A DNA stretch of 12,487 bases from Deltaproteobacteria bacterium (lineage in GTDB: Bacteria > Desulfobacterota > Desulfuromonadia > Desulfuromonadales > Geothermobacteraceae), in the NCBI GenBank assembly GCA_003695205.1, contig RFIO01000055.1, forward strand, positions 1 through 12,487, read 5' to 3'. Each line of letters opens with the position of its first letter. Position 1 is the first letter of the stretch. The notes under the pieces were generated by a model, which made no database searches, had not been told where the DNA came from, and was given only the letters and a program-made list of their open reading frames with translations. Made by a program: the position numbers and the translations under genes. Of the stretch, positions 1 to 7,664 are shown in pieces.

Positions 1-357
1 GACCTCGATCTCTTCGGTGTCGTCGATCTTTTCCAGGGGAGACAGGACCGAGATCTCGATCCGGAAATTGTCCAGGTCGCCAGCCTGCATCGGATAAAAA
101 CGGGGATCCTGGGTGGCCGATGCGGCCGCCATTCTGGCGACCTCGCGAAACAGCGGCAGTTCCGACTGGAAATTGCCGATGCAGCCGCGCAGCTGGTCGT
201 TCTGCTTGATGGTGACAAAGCAGCCGCTGCGCCGGTTGAGGGCCTTTTCCTCGCGCGGCTCCGGTTCCCAGGGCTGCTGGCGCACGGCGTGTTCGACGGC
301 TTCGCGCGCGATCTGCAGCAGGGCCTGCTGTTCCTTGCCCGTCAGTTCGCTGGCCAT
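1..357 (-). CDS. amrA: AMMECR1-domain protein (AmmeMemoRadiSam protein A type), C-terminus cut by window edge
   Basis: Only the first 119 residues are visible; the gene runs off the left edge. Family members are usually about 180-200 residues, so roughly the last third is missing. The family signature LRGCIG is present at residues 56-61, preceded by GCFVTIK at 45-51 and followed by a helix and the DPRFYP segment (84-89) typical of AMMECR1 domains. The start at 357 is supported by a strong GGAGGAG ribosome site a few bases upstream. In bacteria this protein usually occurs with a MEMO-like protein and a radical SAM protein (AmmeMemoRadiSam system), whose exact chemistry is not firmly established; those partners would lie outside this window if present. 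It follows typA on the same strand after a 124-base gap that contains a plausible separate promoter. The family call is secure; the symbol is by analogy. Confidence 0.9.
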   Translation of the reverse strand, partial: MASELTGKEQQALLQIAREAVEHAVRQQPWEPEPREEKALNRRSGCFVTIKQNDQLRGCIGNFQSELPLFREVARMAAASATQDPRFYPMQAGDLDNFRIEISVLSPLEKIDDTEEIEV

Positions 358-377
358 AAGCTCTCCTCCCACAGGCA

Positions 378-392
378 GCCCGTCAACCGGGC
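378..392 (-). other. Small hairpin in the leader of the AMMECR1 gene
   Basis: GCCCG (378-382) and CGGGC (388-392) can pair across a 5-base loop. In the minus-strand transcript this hairpin lies shortly upstream of the GGAGGAG ribosome site of the AMMECR1 gene. It has no following U-run, so it is not a terminator of typA. The stem is only 5 bp and may be chance. Confidence 0.25.
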
Positions 393-433
393 CAATGACA
401 TCGCACAACCGACCATCCGGTCCGAATGCGCCC

Positions 434-462
434 ATGGTAAAGAGGGCCCGCGCCGATTTCAA
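434..462 (-). promoter_or_regulatory. Predicted sigma-70 promoter for the AMMECR1 gene
   Basis: Reading the minus strand, TTGAAA (457-462) is followed after exactly 17 bases by TACCAT (434-439). This gives a good -35, ideal spacing and a fair -10. Transcription would begin near position 427, leaving a leader of about 70 bases before the AMMECR1 start. No terminator is visible after typA, so read-through from typA probably contributes too. Confidence 0.55.
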
Positions 463-481
463 GAGTTTTTGGCGGGGCTGG

Positions 482-2302
<1,821 letters not shown>

Positions 2303-2322
2303 GATCTTTATACTCCTTGAGG

Positions 2323-2371
2323 GGCAGATGGTTCTGCCGGCAAAACCGCGCAAGGTTACAGAAAGCCGGCA
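2323..2371 (-). repeat. Overlapping inverted repeats in the typA leader/promoter region
   Basis: Two inverted repeats share bases here. GGCAGA (2323-2328) pairs with TCTGCC (2333-2338) across a 4-base loop, placing a tight hairpin directly upstream of the typA ribosome site. TGCCGGC (2335-2341) pairs with GCCGGCA (2365-2371) across 23 bases. The two stems use the same bases at 2335-2338, so in RNA they would exclude each other. A weak -10-like TAACCT (minus strand) lies inside the larger loop without a convincing -35, so the typA transcription start cannot be placed. The core GCCGGC is itself palindromic, which makes the larger repeat easier to get by chance. Confidence 0.4.
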
Positions 2372-2438
2372 TCCGTGACCAGTAAAAAATGATGACGCCT
2401 TCCTCATGATGACCGACGAACCGGGCCTGGAGGTGTGC

Positions 2439-2467
2439 TTGCGCCCGCGCGCGAATCGTCCTATTCT
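2439..2467 (+). promoter_or_regulatory. Predicted sigma-70 promoter for the M48 protease gene
   Basis: TTGCGC (2439-2444), a 17-base spacer and TATTCT (2462-2467) form a plausible promoter. Transcription would start near 2474, about 27 bases before the chosen ATG at 2501. This supports that start over the upstream in-frame ATG at 2435, which would lie before the transcript begins. Confidence 0.5.
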
Positions 2468-2500
2468 AAAAACTTACTCTGGTTTCGGGGGCTTGCTGCC

Positions 2501-3796
2501 ATGAGACATCTGATTGTTCCGCTTCTGCTTCTTCTGCTCGCCGGCTGCGCGGTCAACCCGGTGACCGGGCGCAACGAGCTGGCGGTTATGTCGATTTCGC
2601 CGACCCAGGAAGTCGAACTGGGGCGCAAGACCTTCCCGCAGGTGCTGCAGCGTATGGGAGGCGCCTATCCGGATGCCGGGCTGGAAGACTACATCAACCG
2701 GGTCGGTCGTCGACTGGGCCGCGTGAGTCATCGACCGGAACTGAGGTACAGCTTCAAGGTGGTGAACGACTCGACCCCGAACGCCTTCGCGCTGCCGGGT
2801 GGCTTTGTCGCCGTCAGCCGCGGTCTGCTCGTCGGTCTGGAAACCGAGGCGCAGCTGGCCGCCGTGCTCGGCCACGAAATCGGTCATGTCACCGCCCGCC
2901 ATTCGGTCCAGGGGATGCAGCGCGGCAACCTGCTCGGGCTGGGCGTTGCCATCCTGGGAGCGGCAACCCAGAACAGCGGTTTCGGCAGCCTGGCGCGCCC
3001 GGTAGGTGAGCTGGCCGCCGGCCTGGTCGACAAGCGCTACAGCCGCGAACAGGAGAGTGAATCGGACCGGCTTGGTATCGACTACATGGTGCGGGCAGGC
3101 TACGACCCACAGGGGTCGATTGAGGTCATGCGGTACTTCTACCGCCAGGTCGACAAGGGGCGTGCCGGCGGCTGGCTCGAGGGCCTGTTCCGTTCCCATC
3201 CCTTCTCCATCGAGCGCATGCAGGCCAACCGCAACTACGTTGAAAGTCGCTACGCGCGCGACCGGGGCAATCCGGCCATGCGGGTCGGTCGGGAAGATTT
3301 TCTCGCGGCAACCGCAAAGCTGCGGGACATCCAGCCGGCCTACGATCTCTACGACCGGGCCCGCCGCCTGGAGAAGGAAGGCAAGACCCGCGCGGCCATC
3401 GACACCTATCTGCAGGCCGCGGCCAAAGGACCTGACGAGGCCCTGATCCTCACCGGTCTCGGCATGGCCTACCTGCGGGCCGAACAGCCGACCACAGCCC
3501 GCCAGCACCTGCAGCGGGCCCTGCGCCTCGATGACGGCTATTACCTGACATCTCTGGGCCTCGGTTATGTCGAGCTGCAGCAGGGGCGGCATCAGAAGGC
3601 GGTGCGCCGGCTGGAGAGGGCCATGGAACTGATGCCGACCGTACAGGGCGCCTTCCTGCTGGCCGAGGCTCATGAAAAACTAGGGCACCGCCAGAAGGCG
3701 ATCAGGCTGTACCGGGAGGTGGCCGAGGCGGACGCGCGCGGCAAACTTGGACAGGAGGCGACCCGGCGCCTCCGGCGTCTTGGGGCCGTACGCTGA
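2501..3796 (+). CDS. M48 family zinc metalloprotease lipoprotein with C-terminal TPR repeats (BepA-like)
   Basis: The 431-residue protein begins with a lipoprotein signal: Arg at 2, a leucine run at 8-13, then lipobox LAGC with Cys16. It is expected to be lipid-anchored facing the periplasm. The catalytic motif HEIGH is at 125-129 and the second part of the zinc site, ESESD, at 185-189 (Glu185 as third ligand, Asp189 supporting). From about residue 280 the chain is helical with the spacing of roughly four TPR motifs. M48 plus TPR is the architecture of E. coli BepA (YfgC), a periplasmic protease/chaperone that acts on stalled LptD and the BAM complex, so an outer-membrane quality-control role is inferred. 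The start at 2501 is chosen for the signal peptide and promoter position; a GGGGG stretch at 2487-2491 is a weak ribosome site. Its stop overlaps the next start by one base. Confidence 0.93.
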   Translation: MRHLIVPLLLLLLAGCAVNPVTGRNELAVMSISPTQEVELGRKTFPQVLQRMGGAYPDAGLEDYINRVGRRLGRVSHRPELRYSFKVVNDSTPNAFALPGGFVAVSRGLLVGLETEAQLAAVLGHEIGHVTARHSVQGMQRGNLLGLGVAILGAATQNSGFGSLARPVGELAAGLVDKRYSREQESESDRLGIDYMVRAGYDPQGSIEVMRYFYRQVDKGRAGGWLEGLFRSHPFSIERMQANRNYVESRYARDRGNPAMRVGREDFLAATAKLRDIQPAYDLYDRARRLEKEGKTRAAIDTYLQAAAKGPDEALILTGLGMAYLRAEQPTTARQHLQRALRLDDGYYLTSLGLGYVELQQGRHQKAVRRLERAMELMPTVQGAFLLAEAHEKLGHRQKAIRLYREVAEADARGKLGQEATRRLRRLGAVR

Positions 3797-4326
3797 TGTG
3801 GGAACAGCTTCTCGAGCCGGGTGAGACGATCGTCTGGCAGGCCCGGCCGCAGCCGCGTTGCTATACCTTTCGGCACTGGCGCCTGGCGGTCTTCGGCCTG
3901 CTGCTGACTCTGCTGGCGGCCTGGTGGGAGGTTCTCGGCTGGCAGATGGCCCTGGTTTATGACCTGTTCTGGCTCGCGGTCATCCCCGTACCGGCCTGGC
4001 TGCTCGGACTCTGGCTGTCGATCGGCAGAACACTGATGGCCCGGCGGGAATGGCCGAGCGTCGCCTACGCCGTTACCGAAAAACGCATCCTGGCCTGCCG
4101 ACGCGGTCGGCACCTGGCCCTGGAACTGGACAGGGTCGGCTATTTCTGCCTTGAGCCGCAGGGGGAGAAGCTGGGTTCTGTCCGGGTCGAGTCGAGCGAC
4201 GGGCAGGTGCGCTTCAAGGTCTGCTGCATCGAATACCCGCGCCGGCTCACCGACCTTCTGGAAGCGGCCATGAAAAAAAGTGGCGTGCTGTGCGGCCAGG
4301 GCACGATTGACACGGGTTCCGCCTAG
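3796..4326 (+). CDS. Small membrane protein with bacterial PH-like domain
   Basis: The 176-residue protein starts LEPGETIVW (6-14), the usual opening of bacterial PH-domain (DUF304/bPH type) membrane proteins. Two hydrophobic segments follow, at about 29-49 and 53-76, then a soluble beta-rich domain that begins YAVTEKRIL (91-99), resembling the family's Y.lT..Ri pattern. The function of such proteins is unknown; they are thought to sit in the inner membrane with the PH-like domain in the cytoplasm. The ATG shares its A with the TGA stop of the M48 gene, so the two are probably translationally coupled. Four cysteines lie in the soluble half, two adjacent. The promoter of the next operon is embedded in the last codons. 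Confidence 0.75.
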   Translation: MWEQLLEPGETIVWQARPQPRCYTFRHWRLAVFGLLLTLLAAWWEVLGWQMALVYDLFWLAVIPVPAWLLGLWLSIGRTLMARREWPSVAYAVTEKRILACRRGRHLALELDRVGYFCLEPQGEKLGSVRVESSDGQVRFKVCCIEYPRRLTDLLEAAMKKSGVLCGQGTIDTGSA

Positions 4327-4336
4327 CGGCTAGTAT
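4307..4336 (+). promoter_or_regulatory. Predicted sigma-70 promoter for the miaB operon
   Basis: TTGACA (4307-4312) is a perfect -35; after 18 bases comes TAGTAT (4331-4336). The -35 lies inside the last codons of the PH-like gene, whose stop codon (4324-4326) falls in the spacer. Transcription is expected near 4343, about 64 bases before the miaB start. Confidence 0.75.
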
Positions 4337-4406
4337 CCCGCAACCCAACCAGGAAACAACGGTCGGACGAGCGTTTATGGCCGTTCGCCGACAGGACAGG
4401 AACTCC

Positions 4407-5750
4407 ATGAAGCAGTACTTTCTCGAAACCTTCGGCTGCCAGATGAACGTGGTCGATTCGGAACGGATCGCCGCGCTGCTGGAGCAGATCGGCTACCAGC
4501 CGACGGACGATGCGGAACAGGCCGACCTGATTCTGCTCAACACCTGCTCGGTGCGCGACAAGGCCGAGCGCAAGGTCATCGGTCATTTGGGACGTTACAA
4601 ACCCCTGAAACAGCAGCGTCCAGAGCTGATCCTCGGCGTCGGCGGCTGCGTCGCCCAGCAGGAGGGGGAGGACTTCCTCTCCCGGGTCCCCCATCTGGAC
4701 CTGGTCTTCGGCACCCACAACATCCACCGACTGCCCGAGATGCTGGAAAAGGTTGAGCGCGAGCGCGAACGTGTGCACGCGGTGGAATTTCTCGACCGCG
4801 AAACCAGGGTGCGGCTCTTTCCGAAACGCAGTGACAGTGACAGCGTCACCCGGTTTGTCACCGTCATGCAGGGGTGCGACAATTTCTGCTCCTACTGCAT
4901 CGTTCCCTACGTGCGCGGCCGCGAGGTCAGTCGCCCGAGTGGCGAGATTATAGAGGAAATCCGGCAGCTGGCCGAAAACGGCGTGCGCGAGGTGACCCTG
5001 ATCGGTCAGAACGTCAATTCCTACGGCCTGGGCGTTGAAGGGGAACTTTCCTTTGCCGAGCTGCTGCGCCGCGTGAACGCCGTCGACGGCATCGAGCGCA
5101 TCCGCTTTACCACCTCGCATCCCAAGGACCTGTCGGACGAGCTGATCGACTGTTTCGGCGAACTGGACAAGCTCTGCCACCACCTGCAGCTGCCGCTGCA
5201 GAGCGGTTCCGACCGGATTCTGGAAAAGATGAATCGCGGCTACACCGCCGGCGACTATCTCGCCCGGGTCGAGCGCCTGAAACGGGTCTGTCCCGATATC
5301 CGCCTGACCACCGACCTGATTGTCGGTTTTCCAGGTGAGACCGAGGAGGATTTTGCCGCCACCCTGGCGGTGGTCGAGCAGGTCCGCTACGCCGACGCCT
5401 ACACCTTTCTCTATTCGCCCAGACCGAAGACGGCGGCGGCGAAGCTGCCGGACGATACCCCGGCGCAGGTCAAGCAGGAGCGTTTCGACCGCCTGCTCGA
5501 TATCCAGAACGCCATCAGCGAGCAGACCTGGCAGTCCGATGTCGGAGGTATCTTCCCGGTTCTGGTCGAAGGGCGCAGCCGCCAGGGGCAGGGGCAGCTG
5601 TTCGGGCGCACCACCTGGAACCGCATCGTCAATTTCGCCGGTCCGGACGAACTGGTCGGCCGGATCGTGCCGGTGCGGGTGACCAGTTCCTTCCGCAACA
5701 GCCAGCTCGGCGAGCTGGTCGACCGGAATCTGCTCCGCGGGGCAGGCTGA
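4407..5750 (+). CDS. miaB: tRNA-2-methylthio-N6-isopentenyladenosine (ms2i6A37) synthase MiaB
   Basis: MiaB is a radical SAM methylthiotransferase that adds a methylthio group to i6A at position 37 of tRNAs reading UNN codons. The 447-residue protein has all three domains. The N-terminal UPF0004 domain carries auxiliary [4Fe-4S] ligands Cys11 (FGCQMN), Cys47 (NTCSVRD) and Cys81 (GGCVAQ). The radical SAM core carries the CxxxCxxC motif as Cys157, Cys161 and Cys164. The TRAM domain spans about 375-440. The ATG at 4407 is preferred over the in-frame ATG at 4377: it gives the standard family N-terminus and has AGGA five bases upstream, whereas 4377 has no close ribosome site. It is the first gene of a five-gene operon, 18 bases before the next gene. 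Confidence 0.97.
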   Translation: MKQYFLETFGCQMNVVDSERIAALLEQIGYQPTDDAEQADLILLNTCSVRDKAERKVIGHLGRYKPLKQQRPELILGVGGCVAQQEGEDFLSRVPHLDLVFGTHNIHRLPEMLEKVERERERVHAVEFLDRETRVRLFPKRSDSDSVTRFVTVMQGCDNFCSYCIVPYVRGREVSRPSGEIIEEIRQLAENGVREVTLIGQNVNSYGLGVEGELSFAELLRRVNAVDGIERIRFTTSHPKDLSDELIDCFGELDKLCHHLQLPLQSGSDRILEKMNRGYTAGDYLARVERLKRVCPDIRLTTDLIVGFPGETEEDFAATLAVVEQVRYADAYTFLYSPRPKTAAAKLPDDTPAQVKQERFDRLLDIQNAISEQTWQSDVGGIFPVLVEGRSRQGQGQLFGRTTWNRIVNFAGPDELVGRIVPVRVTSSFRNSQLGELVDRNLLRGAG

Positions 5751-5768
5751 ATCTCGACTGGAGGAGAC

Positions 5769-7655
5769 ATGGCCAGGGGCCGCATCCTCGCCATCGATGC
5801 TGACGATTTCTACCGCGGCTTCTACCGGGACCTGCTCGGCGGGGAAGGCTACCGGGTGGTTTGCGTCGCCCGGCTGTCCGAGGCGCTCGACTGGCTTCGG
5901 CGCGAGGAATTCGATCTGGTCATCGCTGATCTGAACGATGCCGGCCCCCTTGATCCCGGCATGGTCGAACAGATTCGTCGCTTCAATCCGGACCAGGAAA
6001 TCCTGGCCGTGACAGGCCGGGACGAGGTGAGCCTGGCGGTGGCGGCGATGAAGCAGGGGGTCACCGATTACCTGCTCAAGCCGATCGACCCCGACAACTT
6101 CCTGCTGGTGATCAATCGCACCCTGTTCCGCATCAGCCTCGGGCTGGAGCACCAGCGGCTGATGAGCGAGAACATCGAGTTTGTTTCGATGCTTGCCTGG
6201 TACCGCAAGTGTCTGGCCTTTCTGCGGGTCCCCGACCTTGACCGGCTCGGCGACCTGATCCTCGATACCCTGATGGACATTCTGCGCGCCGAAGGTGGCG
6301 CCCTGTGGCTGGTCGGCTACGCCGGCCGCAGCTACCGGCTGCGCTGTCGGCGCGGCCTGGCACAGCCGGCCCCTGGTGAGGAGACCATCGAACCGGACGC
6401 GACCCTGGCCGGTCTGCTGCACAAGGGGGCGCCGGCGCTGCTGAACGGCGACCGGACCGTGCTGCTGCCGCTGCAGGTCGATCATCGCAGCCTCGCATTT
6501 GCCCGCATCGAGGCCCCGACCGGGCGCGACGCCTTCAACCGTTCCGATCTCAAGGCCGCGGAACTGGTGGCCGAAGTCGCCTCGGTCGCGCTCGATAACG
6601 TCCTGGCCCGCCGGGCGCTGGAACAGGACAGTTTGCGCCTGCCGGCCAGCGAGGCCTACAAGCTCGCCTATTTTCGCGACCATGTCACCCGCGAGATGTA
6701 CAAGGCGCGTCGATACGGCCGCAACCTCTCTTTCATCCGGCTTGACATCACCAACTTCCGCGCCATCAGCGACCGCATGCTTGACCGGGACGTCGATGAC
6801 GCCCTGGACCGCATGATCGGAATTGTCAACGGTGTGCTGCGCGATGCCGACATGCTCGCGCGCCTGGAGCCGGGCCATTATGTGATCATGCTGCCGGAAA
6901 CAGACTACTGGGGCTCACTGGTGGCCCAGCAGCGTATCCGACGGGTGCTCGATGGCGCCGTCGCCGTCAGTGATGGCAAGCGCACCATGCCGCTCAAGGT
7001 GCTGATGCGCAGCGCGGCCTTTCCGGTCGACGGTGACGATTTCGATACCCTGCTGGCCGTGGCCGCCCGCCGCCAGGAACGTCTGAAAAAGAGCCTCTAC
7101 CTGCGCACGGGCATGGAGAAGGAATCTTTCTGGGCCACGGTACGCCGTCTGCTCGGCACCCCGGACGATTACAGCTTCGACGGCGACCGGTTCGAGATCA
7201 GTGACCGCCTGCGAGCTTTCGAGGATGAACGGACCAGCCGCTATCTGCGCATCCCCGAAAGCCGGCGGGAAGAACTGCTGGCAGCCTTCTGCGGTGACCT
7301 GGTCGAATCGCGCAGGATCCGCGGCATCATCTATCTCGCCAGTGCCGATTTCGATCGCGACCGCGCGCGGGTTCCGGCCATCGACACCATTGAGCGATCG
7401 GCGACCAATCTCTTTCTGCTCGGCGGCAGTCGCAGGGTTGCCTGGGACATGCAGCGGGTCGTGCCGATCCACATCGACGACGAGCAATTGCGCAGGCTGG
7501 TGGTGATGCTCTACCTGAATGAGGACCATGCCTACGCCCTTTTCGCCCGGCGCCGGAAGGATGAACTGGTCGGCTTCCACACCAGCGATTTCTATTTCGT
7601 CGAGAACATGATTGCCAAACTGCAGCGCCACTACCGGCTGCAGCCGAAAATCTAG
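5769..7655 (+). CDS. Response regulator: REC, GAF-like, degenerate GGDEF, C-terminal DICT-like domain
   Basis: The 628-residue protein starts with a complete receiver domain (1-125): acidic pair Asp10/Asp12, phosphoacceptor Asp54, Thr82 and Lys104 (KPID). A GAF-like region follows at about 150-290. At about 294-435 the sequence follows the GGDEF fold, with LDITNF (Asp326) matching the first metal-binding strand, but the signature loop is LEPGHY (366-371) instead of GGDEF, so diguanylate cyclase activity is not expected. The last 160 residues (about 468-628) resemble DICT sensory domains of cyanobacterial cyclases and two-component proteins; this is pattern-based and unconfirmed. No kinase is encoded nearby. 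The start has GGAGGAG directly upstream, with unusually short spacing. Lying between miaB and another REC-like gene 9 bases downstream, it probably signals through protein contacts or binds a nucleotide rather than making one. Confidence 0.8.
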   Translation: MARGRILAIDADDFYRGFYRDLLGGEGYRVVCVARLSEALDWLRREEFDLVIADLNDAGPLDPGMVEQIRRFNPDQEILAVTGRDEVSLAVAAMKQGVTDYLLKPIDPDNFLLVINRTLFRISLGLEHQRLMSENIEFVSMLAWYRKCLAFLRVPDLDRLGDLILDTLMDILRAEGGALWLVGYAGRSYRLRCRRGLAQPAPGEETIEPDATLAGLLHKGAPALLNGDRTVLLPLQVDHRSLAFARIEAPTGRDAFNRSDLKAAELVAEVASVALDNVLARRALEQDSLRLPASEAYKLAYFRDHVTREMYKARRYGRNLSFIRLDITNFRAISDRMLDRDVDDALDRMIGIVNGVLRDADMLARLEPGHYVIMLPETDYWGSLVAQQRIRRVLDGAVAVSDGKRTMPLKVLMRSAAFPVDGDDFDTLLAVAARRQERLKKSLYLRTGMEKESFWATVRRLLGTPDDYSFDGDRFEISDRLRAFEDERTSRYLRIPESRREELLAAFCGDLVESRRIRGIIYLASADFDRDRARVPAIDTIERSATNLFLLGGSRRVAWDMQRVVPIHIDDEQLRRLVVMLYLNEDHAYALFARRRKDELVGFHTSDFYFVENMIAKLQRHYRLQPKI

Positions 7656-7664
7656 GATCCGGGC

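Noticed and set aside
2303..2407. Upstream extension of typA by 35 residues
   Set aside because: The added residues do not match the BipA family, overlap the leader hairpin, and the ATG at 2302 has the good ribosome site.
2389..2413. Direct repeat ATGATGAC at 2389-2396 and 2406-2413 in the divergent intergenic region
   Set aside because: Short, low complexity, and not placed convincingly relative to either promoter; could be chance.
4323..6878. 851-residue open frame on the minus strand opposite miaB and the REC-GAF gene
   Set aside because: Very long but spans two real genes and the gap between them; composition (His/Gln/Asp/Gly/Ala rich) is typical of GC-rich antisense shadows and no motif is visible.
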